DNA of 64,000 bases from Chondrilla cf. caribensis (taxonomy: Eukaryota > Porifera > Demospongiae > Chondrillida > Chondrillidae): positions 1,066,659 through 1,130,658 of the forward strand of contig OZ026568.1 in assembly GCA_964020155.1 (NCBI GenBank), read 5' to 3'. Below are positions 1-28,631 of the stretch, one piece after another (within the stretch, counting starts at the first letter, position 1; each line of letters begins with the position of its first letter). The notes beneath the pieces were generated by a model. It saw nothing but the letters and a program-made list of their open reading frames with translations, was not told the origin of the DNA and searched no databases. Both the position numbers and the translations under genes were made by a program.

Positions 1-13
1 TGTGTGTGTTGTG

Positions 14-102
<89 letters not shown>

Positions 103-112
103 TTTGCATGTG
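1..112 (+). repeat. (TG)n microsatellite
   Basis: Nearly pure TG dinucleotide run with a few interruptions. It precedes the last exon of the left SH2-Death paralogue and corresponds to the array at 16120-16304 in the complete copy, so it lies in the same intron. Confidence 0.95.
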
Positions 113-230
113 CATGTGCTTGCATGTGATTGCGTGCGTGAGTGACTGCATACATGTACATACTCATATGCTCCATCATATACCAGCAATAGTAGCACTC
201 ACATATTTGCCTCTTCCCCATTCTACTCAG

Positions 231-532
231 TCACACTGCAGAGGATTGTCAACTACATTGACCACTTGTCTCCAAAGTGGGAGTTGTTGGGGTACAAACT
301 AGCTGTTGAAACAACTGTAAGAAATCTTCGTGAGAGCCCAATCAGTAATAATTCCAAGTGTATGCAAGTAGTGGAAGCCTGGCTAGAGTCCGCCAGTGAT
401 GTCTCGTGGCATAGATTCCTGACCGTCCTGAAGGAGATGAATATGATGAGAACCGTGAGCGACATCATTGAACAGGAAAAGCTCAACCTTCGATTTAGGG
501 AGACAGCAAAGGTCATTCACCAGGTGAAGTAG
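231..532 (+). CDS. Last exon of a second SH2-Death gene (partial, Death domain)
   Basis: This is a 302-nt terminal exon with acceptor ...ctactcag at 221-230 and stop TAG at 530-532. It has the same length and phase as the last exon of the complete gene at 16456-16757. The product is a Death domain: a helix with PKWELLGYKL, then VEAWLES, SW.RFLTVLKEM and TVSDIIEQ. It differs from the downstream copy at only a few residues, for example ASDVSWHR versus TDDVSWQR, and its frame is fully open, so this copy may be functional. The preceding exons lie off the left edge. It is part of a tandem duplicate of the SH2-Death plus nucleophosmin-tail block. Confidence 0.85.
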
Positions 533-1218
533 AACTGCCCCGTCCTGTCCGAAAACATGTTAACGTCCATACCTATCATAGTAATCGTATGTATCCTGTA
601 ACACAATTCAATAATGACTATCGATTTAATCACTGTGTTCTTAACATTCCTACTGTACAGTGTACACCCTGTGTATTGAACCTTACACGTATGTGTGTTA
701 TTATTATTATTGCATGGTTTATTATAATTTCACCATTATACTGGTTGCTGATACAAACTCTTTACCGTTTATTTTGTACGTAGTTAACTTTCTGTATTGC
801 TTATATATACTGTGTATCTGGTATACGTATACAGTTTAATATACTTTAGTGTGTACATACAGTATGAAGGTATTCGCCTTATCACAAATAATAATTGTTA
901 TTCGTGAAATTGCAATAATTGAGATTAATCAGCAGATGTAAACGGTGCACTAATACTATTGTGATCAGTTATTATAATTAATTGATAGGGCATTACAATT
1001 GAATATAAATACACATGTATGTATGTATACTTATATCATGCTGTACATATTATGCATATAATAGTAATTAATTTTAATAAAAGTAGATATGCCTAAACCT
1101 TTATTTTATACAATTTTATCAATTAATATGCTACATATGTAATGCAACAATATAATATTGTATGTGTATTACATATATATATATTATATACGCATATATA
1201 CATTATTATATACATAGT
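533..1218 (+). other. 3' flank of the partial SH2-Death gene, AT-rich
   Basis: There is no coding signal. The stretch aligns by eye with 16758-17540 behind the complete copy (shared blocks such as tgtgttattattattattgca and ctgtgtatctggtatacg), so it is a duplicated 3' UTR and flank. It ends in TA-rich sequence where the next element inserted. Confidence 0.7.
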
Positions 1219-1220
1219 TA

Positions 1221-1981
1221 CGGTACATGTCGCGAGAAACTTGAATTTTTCCGCCGATTTCCGCGGTTTGCCGTCGCGGTTATCGGTGAATGTCCGCGAA
1301 AATTTCCGCAGAACGTATGTGAGCAGTCTGCAGAATGTCCTCGAAACGTTTGTGGAACGCTTTCCGCAGAAGGGGAATAGAGGTACGTATACGGCTTTCC
1401 GAAGAAGGCGAAAAACTGTTTGAGCGAGGTGTGGCTACGAACATATGTACAATTAAAGGAACATGTTCCGATTTTATGAAATAAATTTTAATAGTAGAAG
1501 TCGGGCTAGTACGCGTAATCTGTTTGTTTTCCGAAGAAGAATCTACTAACGTACGACGACGTGTATACAAATGAACTGATCGCTTCCTTATTATTTCCTT
1601 CTCTAGCTTCCGATTGAGGAAGCGATCAGAAAAGGGGCTGGCTATACGATGTTGAAAATATGGCGGCACTAGAGATCGGACGCTGACAATATCTTCGCTC
1701 ACTATTTGGGCTTTCGAGAGCGTAATGTCGCGCTAAGAAAATCAATTCGGACAAACCTGTTAGGAACAAATTTCAGTCTGAACACCGTGACAATTGCGAA
1801 CTACCGCATAGAAATTTCGGACTACCGTACCTATCTACGTACGTACGTTTCTCTTGCCGCGGGTGCCAGATGACCATTCCGCAGAGTGTTCGCGGATATC
1901 GATAACTTGCCGCACGGCTATATGCGGATATCCTACGCGGCAGATCTGCGGAAAAATTCTAGTTTCTCGCGACATGTACCG
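1221..1981. mobile_element. MITE of about 760 bp with terminal inverted repeats
   Basis: The left end CGGTACATGTCGCGAGAAAC and the right end GTTTCTCGCGACATGTACCG are perfect inverted repeats. The similarity continues inward (left ttgaatttttccgc, right gcggaaaaattcta). Both ends are flanked by TA, which fits a TA target duplication. No convincing transposase is inside; the longest frame (minus, 1280-1702) resembles no domain I recognise. This segment is absent at the corresponding place behind the complete SH2-Death gene, so insertion probably followed the block duplication. Confidence 0.8.
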
Positions 1982-1999
1982 TAGATATAATAATACATC

Positions 2000-3943
2000 T
2001 AGGGTACAGTGGGGTATATTCGGACACCTTACGATTACCGTAATCCTAGCACAAATATAAAGACGCTATAAATACCCAAACTCTCACATACCGAGCCACA
2101 TATTCGATGATTCCAGAGATACCATTTAAAATCATTTCGCCTATTACCAACTGAAGAAAAGCTTGAAAAAACGTATTAACGCTCATCTTTAGTATACGGA
2201 CATTGGCGGGTATAACCGGAAATTCGTTTCAAGCGCTATAAACCATAATGCAATCGTTGTAATCACGTATATTAGTCAAAGATAATAATAGTGTAGAAGG
2301 TACAGAAATAGCTGGTAAATAAAAAAACACAACATAATAAAATAAAAGCAAGAACAAACAACAGAAACGCAATAAATGATGCAGCTACAGTATGTAGTTT
2401 GAAGACTGACTCAAGACTAGTTATCAATACACTTGTGGCAATACCAGTCATCTTCTTTCAAGAGAAAATGTTCACTTTGAGGGATGTCGACACATTCTGT
2501 GTGATACCATGTATCACACAAATCGCAGCATATCCAGTTTCCCTCTTCATCATCTCCTCGATAGCATACAGGACACTCAATAATTTTTGCTACTTCCTGG
2601 TCTTTTTTGCATTTTTTCTTCACTTTGTACTCTCGGCGCTTCTTCTCTGCTTCCTTCACTCTTTGCTTTTCTTGTTTCTCTTCCCTGCATTTTTTCTTTA
2701 AGTCTTCATCACATTTCTTTTTCTCTAGCTTTTCCTCCATCAGCTGAATCACTTCATCGCCCGAAATGTGTGGTGGCATGGTTGATGGTCCTCGGGTTTT
2801 CTTCTTAGTTCCGACAATGGACTTGGGGATAACAAGGGATTCCTTGAAGGCTTCAGAGATTTGACCTTGGCCTCCAAGATCAAAAGGGTCATCTTCGCTG
2901 TCATTATGCCCAAGATCCTCTTGTACATCATCATGGAGCGTCAGTGCTTTCAGTTTTGACCAAACGTTGTACAGCTCATCATGCTCTTTAAGAAAGCCAT
3001 CAAAGTCTTTATTCCATTTGTCAAGTCTTTGCTTGCTGCAGGCGGATGCACGTGAAACTTGTAATTGCTCTGGTGAGCGCATAGTAAGGTTGGGATGACG
3101 ACGCAAAAATCCATACCACCAGTCTTTCCCAGGTCGATTATCCGAAAAAGGATTTGGTCTTCCATCTTTATCCAGTATCGCCTTCACCATCTCTGTTATT
3201 TGTTGCCGTGTTCGTCCATATCCTATTTTGACCATCTCCACTGCCCAATTGGCCAGCATGTTCTCTTCTGCTTCTGTCAAGACTGTGGCAGGACCACGCT
3301 TGTACCCTTTAACGTTGCCAGCGAAATGATCATATATGGTGCTTTTTGGTATTGCACACTGTCCAGCAGCATCCCTGAATGACAGTCCTTCCTCCTTGAT
3401 TAGCTGCAAAGCTTTTTCCATTTTCTTCTGTGAATCGTTGTACATGGCCATTATACTGCAAATATAAATCACAAATACGACAAATAACACACATGTAAGT
3501 CAGTTATTGGTCCTATCGAGACTATTGATAACCATATTGACATGTACAACGAGTCTCAAATGTTTTAAAGTGTCGTATGTTTTCGTCCGACATAGGCCGA
3601 ATTATATGAGTCACTTAATCGACTATAACCATCTGAAAACAACATCTAAGTAAGCAAAAATTTCTGAAAGAGTTTAGAGCTACCAGGGTTACAAATAAAC
3701 ACCGGTCTCAGCAGAATCCGTTAGCTATAGTGAGAATGAGGGCATCCCATCTCTTAAAAATGTGGCAAAAATATATTTTTCGGGTGAATGAAAGATAGAC
3801 AGTAAGTTAACGAAGAAATCGACAATACAACTACAAACCTTATCCTCAGAGGTAACGTTCACCATCAACAATCGACGGAGTTGGCGCGCCTGAAGTGCAT
3901 ATCCGGAGTTAGCCGAAGTCCGAATATTCCCGTACCCACCCTA
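2000..3943 (-). mobile_element. Pogo-like DNA transposon with imperfect TIRs
   Basis: The left end after TA reads GGGTACAGTGGGGTATATTC and the right end, read on the minus strand, GGGTGGGTACGGGAATATTC, both followed by GGAC. Each end is bordered by TA. Inside is one minus-strand gene for a CENP-B/psq-type DNA-binding protein with a PHD finger. A full DDE core is missing, so the element cannot move on its own. It sits right next to the MITE at 1221-1981, and both interrupt sequence that is continuous in the sister copy. Confidence 0.75.
2417..3451 (-). CDS. Pogo-transposase derivative: psq/CENP-B HTH plus PHD finger, no DDE domain
   Basis: The protein has 344 aa. Residues ~5-55 form a psq-type helix-turn-helix (EEGLSFRDAAGQCAIPKSTI), and ~60-140 a CENP-B-type HTH (TRQQITEMV...GKDWWYGFLRRHP). 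Where the DDE catalytic domain of pogo/Tigger transposases should begin (after HDELYNVW) the sequence jumps to an acidic linker, then a Lys/Glu-rich coiled coil, then a PHD finger at ~295-344 (CPVC...CCDLCDTWYHTEC...WYCHKC, C4HC3). PHD fingers read histone H3 tails. The start used is the ATG at 3451 (MAMYNDSQKK), just after a possible acceptor; the frame stays open a little further upstream. It may be a domesticated DNA-binding protein or a deletion derivative. Confidence 0.8.
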   Translation of the reverse strand: MAMYNDSQKKMEKALQLIKEEGLSFRDAAGQCAIPKSTIYDHFAGNVKGYKRGPATVLTEAEENMLANWAVEMVKIGYGRTRQQITEMVKAILDKDGRPNPFSDNRPGKDWWYGFLRRHPNLTMRSPEQLQVSRASACSKQRLDKWNKDFDGFLKEHDELYNVWSKLKALTLHDDVQEDLGHNDSEDDPFDLGGQGQISEAFKESLVIPKSIVGTKKKTRGPSTMPPHISGDEVIQLMEEKLEKKKCDEDLKKKCREEKQEKQRVKEAEKKRREYKVKKKCKKDQEVAKIIECPVCYRGDDEEGNWICCDLCDTWYHTECVDIPQSEHFLLKEDDWYCHKCIDN

Positions 3944-4514
3944 TGTAATGTACGTATGTACGTAGATAATAAAAATTACATCTTTACATATATTATATTA
4001 TATATTATTATATACACATATATTATTATATAATAGAGGTGATCGATGATATCGATTCACGTAATATTACTATATAGCTCATGATAACATCAAGTACAAT
4101 CCAAAACAAAGAAGAAAATATCCCGAGTGCAAAGTTACTAGACTGTCTTGTGTGCATTTCAACTAGAGATAACAGGCAGAGAGCAGACCAGGTGAATGGA
4201 AGAGATTACTTCTTCTTCTGAACAAACTCCCACAGCTGTTTCTGAGTCTGAATGGAAGGAGAGATACACAGGAATGTTGAGAATAGGTGGGTGTGACATC
4301 AGTCACATCCCTAACACCACAACCAGCCCTCATTTACCCAAAACTAACCACACATTTCCACAACTTGCCCACAGTCACCCACACCCATCCATGCCCACCC
4401 ACATATGCCCATTCCTACCCATGACATGCTCACAAATAGCCACACTTATACTTAAATACACCAACAACTACTCACTATTACCCCTTCCTACTCAATTACC
4501 CACACTCTACCACA

Positions 4515-4565
4515 CACTAAAGGCACACCCACACCCACACACATCCACATCCACACCCACCCACC

Positions 4566-4615
<50 letters not shown>

Positions 4616-4640
4616 CACACACCCCCACACACACACCCAT

Positions 4641-4718
<78 letters not shown>
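4515..4718 (+). repeat. (CA)n microsatellite with CCCA variants
   Basis: CA run directly downstream, on the minus strand, of the donor of the exon at 4805-4731, so it reads (TG)n in the sense of that gene. It is the counterpart of the array at 18711-19116. Confidence 0.95.
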
Positions 4719-4721
<3 letters not shown>

Positions 4722-4869
4722 AGCACTTACTCCAGCATCATCAATCTTAAAAGTGTGCTTGATGTAGTTATTGAACTTGTCAACTTTCTTTGGTAAGTTA
4801 GGGCTCTGTGTCCAGAGGAAGACAACAAAGAGCGTAATGCACACACAGCTAGTTCAAATTTGAATTACT

Positions 4870-5280
4870 ACAGTGGAACCTCTCTATCAAGGACATATTG
4901 GGCCCTGTATTTTATGTCCTTATTAAGTAAATTCAGAGGTGACTTAACATCCTACAGTAATACACTGGGACACAGAATGGTGTCCTTAACTCCGAGGTTT
5001 GTAATAGTATATGAGAGCACTACAAGGGTGATGTGAAGAGGTCTGACTGTATACTAGTGTATGGGAGCACTACCAAGGGTGATGCTGTAAAGAGGTCTGG
5101 CCGTATACGTACTAGTGTATGGGAGCACTACCAAGGGTGATGTTGTAAAGAGGTCTGGCCGTATACGTACTAGTGTATGGGAGCACTACCAAGGGTGATG
5201 CCGTAAAGAGGTCTGACTGTATACTAGTGTATGGGAGCACTACCAATGGTGATGTGAAGAGGTCTGACTGTATACTCCTC
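4870..5280 (+). repeat. MITE half followed by a short 54-56 bp tandem array
   Basis: A segment starting CAGTGGAACCTCTCTATC matches the MITE family complete at 33709-33883 up to tttgtaatag. Then come about five units of agtgtatgggagcactacca plus agggtgatg...aagaggtctg. The same composite is found at 19267-19996 with more units. Confidence 0.8.
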
Positions 5281-5291
5281 CCTCCCCAGGG

Positions 5292-5490
5292 CCTCCCACT
5301 CAAAGGTGTAGCTCATTCCGTGCTAATGAGAACATAGACCCAGCAGTTCTCGGAAAGCTATGAAGTCATACTTGTACAGCTCACCAGGTCATTGGGGTCA
5401 AGTATTCTATGTAGTCACTAATGTAGTATGGTTCACACATGAAAAATGCCTGACAGGTGGTTCAGATCTGAAAACAGTACCATAAAAGTA
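5292..5490 (+). pseudogene. Decayed copy of the unknown exon at 20007-20215
   Basis: It aligns closely to 20007-20215, including acceptor ctccctccccag, but one A is missing in the GGAAAGCTATG region, which shifts the frame, and ACCATATAAG has become ACCATAAAAG. The counterpart of the next exon (5590-5650) is also degenerate. Confidence 0.7.
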
Positions 5491-5995
5491 AGCTAATGGT
5501 CAGCTTCATCTACTAGCTTTAATTCATGGAGTAATGTAAGTAATGTCCCCATATTCAGAAACCGGATCTAGGATTTTCACCCCTTTTCATTTTGGTGCAT
5601 TGTGGCCAAAGTGGAACTCACCTACAAACGTGGTGGCAATATGCAGAGTTGTCAAATAGCAAACAATATTTATGGTCAATAGGCATGGAATTGAATCCAG
5701 TTACCATGGGAATAGACAACTTTCTACCGAGTTATAAATCCCATGTTAGAGGTAGTGTGACATTGTGCAACAATACAAGTGAATTATGCAACAATGTATG
5801 TGGATTATGAAACAATGACATATTCCTACACCTTTATACCTTTGCCACCTTGCTGTTGTCATTTTTGATTGGAGCATTTGTTAATTTCTTAAAGAAGGAG
5901 TTCCCCACACCAACACAATTTGGGTCTTCAGTTTCAGGTCACAGTTTGCCTCCATTCACTACTTCACATATACCACATTTGCATACCTACATAGT

Positions 5996-6016
5996 GTGTG
6001 TGTCTGTGTTTATGTT

Positions 6017-6047
<31 letters not shown>

Positions 6048-6085
6048 TTGTGTGTGTGTGCATGTGTGTGTGGGTGGGTGGGTGT
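5996..6085 (+). repeat. (TG)n microsatellite
   Basis: Short interrupted TG run in front of the unknown exon at 6138. Confidence 0.9.
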
Positions 6086-6137
6086 GAGGGTGTTTATGAT
6101 ATGGTTTCACCTCCTCCATGTATATATTTACATACAG

Positions 6138-6333
6138 GATTGCTGACCAAGATGGCTGTCCATTTGCAGCTATTGTTTGGAGTGGTGCTGGTACTGTGAA
6201 CGGGCTTGAAGCCATCAGCTGTAGTGACGGTCATGATGAATTTCTTTTCACTCCCAAACACAATGTCACATTTACCAACCAAAGTGCAGATCAGTCCTTC
6301 ATGACCTTATCAGTATATCCCATTGTGGATTAA
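6138..6333 (+). CDS. Putative terminal exon of unknown family
   Basis: An acceptor ttacatacag at 6128-6137 leads into a 196-nt open frame in phase 2 ending at TAA (6331-6333). The product begins IADQDGCPFAAIVWSGAG and ends TNQSADQSFMTLSVYPIVD. It is rich in alternating hydrophobic residues, as in a beta-sandwich, and holds two cysteines. No family is recognised. The upstream exons are not obvious, and the nearest plus-strand coding pieces belong to decayed duplicates, so this may be a stranded exon. Confidence 0.4.
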
Positions 6334-6442
6334 GTAAACAATGAATATGATTAGTTGTAATACAGCATCACTCAATGCATAAATATTGACCTCTATGACT
6401 TGCGTGTGCGTGCATGTGTGTGTGTAGTGTGTGTACGTGTGT

Positions 6443-6578
6443 CAAGTACGGACTATCTGTGGGATGCCTCAAGTTCTCGTCTGTTCCTGAACTGGTTGCC
6501 TACTATCGTGCCCATTCCATGGCTGAAGTGGACCCAGTTATCGACCTGATGTTGAGCACCCCAATTGAGAAGTACACT
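6443..6578 (+). pseudogene. Orphan fragment of the SH2-domain exon
   Basis: It matches the 3' three quarters of exon 8 of the SH2-Death gene (KYGLSVGCLKFSSVPELVAY, then ...LMLSTPIEKYT and donor gtaagt). It differs from the functional copy at RAHSMAEV versus RTHSLAEV. The 5' part of the exon is replaced by TG-rich sequence with no acceptor. Downstream (6766-6840) is a piece of the 33-bp minisatellite and its flank in inverted orientation, so the locus is rearranged. Confidence 0.8.
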
Positions 6579-6599
6579 GTAAGTGTGTGTGTGTGTGTG

Positions 6600-7426
6600 C
6601 GTGCGTGCGTGCGTGTGTGTGTGTATGTACATCTATGGTGTAGGTGGGTACATGTGTATACTGTAAGTATGTACATCTAAGGATATTCCAGATAATGTAT
6701 ATTTCTTCCTTGCTATGGCACTATTGGACACTGCCTCTATGCGTACAGTACAACTTGCTTATGTAGCAAGTACCTGGGTTAGCGCATACTTCTCATTAGT
6801 GAGTACACCTCACTCAGTCCCTAGCTCATGTACACCATGTCAACAAGTACTGATGGTAAGTACCTCGATCTGATATAAAGTACAGATTTTGTGTACCCTT
6901 CAAGGTACTTACTAAGCTAATTTGACATACTGAGAGCAAGACGGAGGGGGAATACGCAATATCAATACACTTAATTCCTTGAGATCATTTATATAATGCA
7001 TACATAGGAATTGGTATGGCGAGTCACCATAGGGGATATGGAAAGGGGAATTCAATGGGTTTGAGATTGGACCGCAAATGACCTTGAAATCCTTTCATTG
7101 CACTCAAGTCATTCCCATCCCATAAGAGTCTTCAAAAACAAACTTGTGTACTAGAAACTGCATCCGGTCAGGTAAACTTGTGGTGAGCTGCTACATAACG
7201 TGCATGATCATATTTGCACCTAATGTGACCATCCTATTATGTATTACCGTTGATTACACAGGTTCTTGTAATCAGAGGATACAGTATTACAAGACTATAG
7301 CATTGAAGTTGTATGTATATAGCGTGTGTATAATAGTGTGAATGCTATACACATCTACCAATGCGTGCATGTTCCAGTGTGTGATGCAGGACTTAGGCTT
7401 GTGCGCAGACTAATATGACGAATTTT
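6600..7426. other. Intergenic, with an inverted minisatellite fragment
   Basis: No gene is seen. 6766-6915 is the reverse complement of material around 13895-14020 (for example gtacacctcactcagtccct versus the region before the 33-bp array). The rest is unique AT-rich sequence leading to the SH2-Death promoter. Confidence 0.55.
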
Positions 7427-7430
7427 ATTC

Positions 7431-7452
7431 TGACGTCATTCAGGGGATTTCC
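7431..7452 (+). promoter_or_regulatory. CRE adjacent to an NF-kappaB-type site
   Basis: TGACGTCA at 7431-7438 is a perfect CRE/ATF palindrome. GGGGATTTCC at 7443-7452 fits the kappaB consensus GGGRNWYYCC exactly. Only four bases separate them. They lie about 475 bp upstream of the ATG of the SH2-Death gene. Paired ATF/CRE and kappaB sites are known in immune enhancers such as that of E-selectin. Function here is inferred. Confidence 0.5.
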
Positions 7453-7926
7453 TATTATATTCGTGACTATGTTTTTGATAACGAGATAAAAACAAAAATA
7501 ATAATTGACCAGACGATAATATCGTTGTTTCGTTGTAAGAGAGATCAGAGATGGATACAAACTACCATAGGGGTTCGTAAACGAGTCTTGTTTTTTGCAG
7601 ATGTTTTTGGTTATTTATCGCGCTTGAGTTGGCACGAGTGTTACAGTCCGTTCGTTTGTTGCGATGGTCCCGGTACCTCAAAAGCTAGTGCTTCGATTAT
7701 CTGAGTGTAGAGGCATATATACGCGTTGTAAAGACATATATAGTATACTTGTATATTATCAGACAGGGCGGAGCGAATTCTTTCTACTAGACTAACATTA
7801 TAGCTTCAACCTCGCGTAATTAGTCTTTATACGCTCCAGTGTAATTTGAGCAGCAGCAATCTGAAGCGAGGATATTCTACATTATTTCCTAAGCTTAGGA
7901 TACTGTCGTATGTAAATTGAATTTGT

Positions 7927-16757
<8,831 letters not shown>

Positions 16758-17260
16758 AACTGCCCCGTCCTGTCCGAAAACATGTTAACGTTCATACCTA
16801 TCTAGTTTGTTTTCCCGTAGCACAATTCAATCATTATGTGATTATTGATTTAATATAGCTCTAACATTACTACTTACTACTACTTACTACATTAATAATG
16901 ACTATTGATTAAATCACTGTGTTCTTCACATTACTACTGTACATAGAGTGTGCACCCCGTGTATTGAACCTTACACTTATGTGTGTTATTATTATTATTG
17001 CATTGTTAATTATTACATATTATACTGCCATACTGTTTGTTGATACAAACTCTTTACCGTTTATATTGTACGTAGTTAACTTTCTGTATTGCTTTTTTTA
17101 TACTGTGTATCTGGTATACGTATACAGTTTAATATATTTTAATGTGCACAAACAGTATGATAGTATTTGCCTTATCACAAGTAATAATTGTTATTTGTGA
17201 AATTGCAATTGAGATCAATGGATGTAAATGGTGCACTAGTACTATCATGATCAATTATAT

Positions 17261-17266
17261 AATAAA
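17261..17266 (+). terminator. Possible poly(A) signal of the SH2-Death gene
   Basis: AATAAA about 500 nt after the stop codon in AT-rich 3' flank. Other AT-rich variants are nearby, so its use is uncertain. Confidence 0.3.
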
Positions 17267-17395
17267 TTGATAGGGCATTAATTGAATGTGGTATATAAAC
17301 ATGTATGTATGTATACATACTTATATTATGCTGTACATATGCATATTATAGCAATTTAATACAAGGGGGGTATAAGCAGGTATGCAATGCTATAT

Positions 17396-17540
17396 GCAAT
17401 ATTATATTGTTGCATTACGTACATATGAAGCATATTAATTTGATCAATTTGTATAAAATAAACATAATATTATTATGTTTATTTTATACAAATTGATCAA
17501 ATTAATATACTTCATATATAATACAACAATATAATATTGC
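17396..17540. repeat. Near-perfect palindrome of about 145 bp
   Basis: Left arm gcaatattatattgttgcat ... aataaacataatatt meets right arm attatgtttatt ... atacaacaatataatattgc, with the centre near 17469. The inner ~35 bp of each arm pair perfectly. The left paralogue (1100-1165) has only the right-arm sequence, so the palindrome arose by inverted duplication in this copy. It lies between the convergent 3' ends of the SH2-Death and nucleophosmin genes. Confidence 0.85.
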
Positions 17541-18389
17541 ATGTGCATTACATATAATTATATTATTATTAATGGTTAAATATACATGTATATACAACTA
17601 CTATAGGTTAATGTATAATATTATGTATATATGAGAATCAAGATAGCAGATGGCATGCAACTTGAATCACGTCAGAGCAATGAAGAATTTTTGAATATAC
17701 ATGTACTTCAGATCTCTTAAATCTCTGATCAACTTCTCAACAATTACATGTCGGTTTGCTGCCAATGTAATGGCAGTGGGCGCTGTATAATTGCAAATGT
17801 CACAAATCAGGGAAGCCTGAACCAATTTGCCTACCTCTAAGGAAAGACCAATGTTGGAATTGAGTGAGCATTTCACTGGCTACATCCATTATTATGTCGA
17901 GCACACCAACTATACTGCACCATCTACTTATAGGTCACAGGTGTCTCCTATTCGACTATTAATTATCCACTCACGTTAAAAATACCACAAATCATATTTC
18001 TCCATGTAATCTTTGTAACAACTCCCTTTTATTTCCTCATCCCATTAAATTATTAATTCCGTTTCATCTGATCATTGTATCAACGTACCCTCACCAAATC
18101 CCACCATTTAATTTCTTCAGAATGTATATCTCTGAAAATGTCAACTCACCTGATTATGTATATGCAATGCATGAAATTAGATAATAAAATATATCTGTAC
18201 GTATATTATATAATAGAGGTGATCAATGATATCGATTCACATAATATTATTATTATATAGCTCATAATAACATCAAGTACAATCCAAAACAAAAGAAGAA
18301 AATATCCCGAGTGCAAAGTTACTAGACTGTTTTGTTTGCATTTCAACTAGAGGTGACAGGCAGAGAGCGGACCAGGTGAATGGAAGAGA

Positions 18390-27474
<9,085 letters not shown>

Positions 27475-27627
27475 TCTGCTAATTCTGCTTATTTCTTCCT
27501 CAGCGTACGCACCGACTACAACGTGAGCCCTCGCTAAACTGAGCATGCGCATAAAGTATGAAAACGCAAGTGGTGAATTAATCGCGAACAAATTTTCCAA
27601 ACTTCACCGCTTTTTGCATTGCTCAAG
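27475..27627. promoter_or_regulatory. Bidirectional promoter region, nucleophosmin / fucose mutarotase
   Basis: The two start codons face away from each other, 153 bp apart. The interval contains GAGCATGCGCA (27541-27551), an NRF-1-like half site, and no TATA box. Just at the mutarotase start, caagatggtgg resembles a YY1 initiator site. This fits a CpG-type housekeeping promoter. Confidence 0.55.
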
Positions 27628-28453
27628 ATGGTGGTTTTGAAGAACATCCCAAGAATTCTCTCCCCAGAATTGCTCTCCGTCCTGGCCAGGATGGGACATG
27701 GGGACGAGATTGGTGAGCTTTCCTACCGAGATCCTTTCTTCAAAGTGTGTTTCTGTTGACTTTCTTATTCGTTTCGGATGCAGTCCTTGCCGATGCTAAC
27801 TTCCCGAGTGCATCTACTTGTGCCAGTGGACCAGAACTAGTGAGAGCAGACGGTTAGTATGTATATAGTTATGTTTATGTCTCTCTGTGTGTATATATTG
27901 TTTGTGTATCCCCTCTCAGTAGATGGGACAGCATGGTACAGTATCTGCGTGTGATGCCCGTCTGGTGTGTACTGTTATACTGCACTCTCACAGGTCATGG
28001 CATTCCTGCACTACTGAAGGCTGTCCTGAAGCTGCTACCACTGGACCAGTATGTGCCCAAGCCAGTGAGTGTGTGTATGCCTGATAGACAGCTGGTTGTG
28101 ATGTACACATACTGGATATATGTATAGCTGGTGGTTGATGCAGAGAATCATTGTAATGTGTAAGAGGACGGGTTGATAGTTTATGATGTACATATGTACA
28201 TCTAGTGGACATGGTTTGGTTTACCTCGTGTATGTGGTGTGCATAGGTGTGAACGTTCATAAAGTGTACTTGGTGTATAGTCTTTATAGATATGTGCATC
28301 CATTTGTACACTCACTATAATATATATGGTCTACATCTATGTTTGTGCTGTAGGTAGCTCTGATGGACCCGGTTCCAGGAGATAAGGAGAAGGGAGTCAA
28401 GACACCAGTTTGGGATGAGTACAAGCAAATTATCAAGGAAGCTGAAGGGAAGG

Positions 28454-28500
<47 letters not shown>

Positions 28501-28558
28501 TGTGTGTGTATTTGTATGTATGTATGTATGCATGCTTGTCTGTGTTTACTTATGTGTG

Positions 28559-28631
<73 letters not shown>

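Larger units (their letters stand above)
4206..5887 (-). pseudogene. 3'-terminal exons of a duplicated nucleophosmin-like gene
   Basis: Three minus-strand exons match the last three of the complete gene: 5887-5840 (KLTNAPIKNDNSKVAK), 4805-4731 ([25 protein letters not shown]) and 4247-4206 (TQKQLWEFVQKKK, stop TAA). Splice sites and phases are kept. The upstream exons (core domain, acidic tracts) are not found in the window. This is a truncated tandem copy; the coding ends themselves are intact, so use as an alternative 3' end is not excluded. Confidence 0.75.

Noticed and set aside
1280..1702. 140-aa minus-strand frame
   Set aside because: It lies wholly inside the TIR-bounded MITE and shows no recognisable domain.
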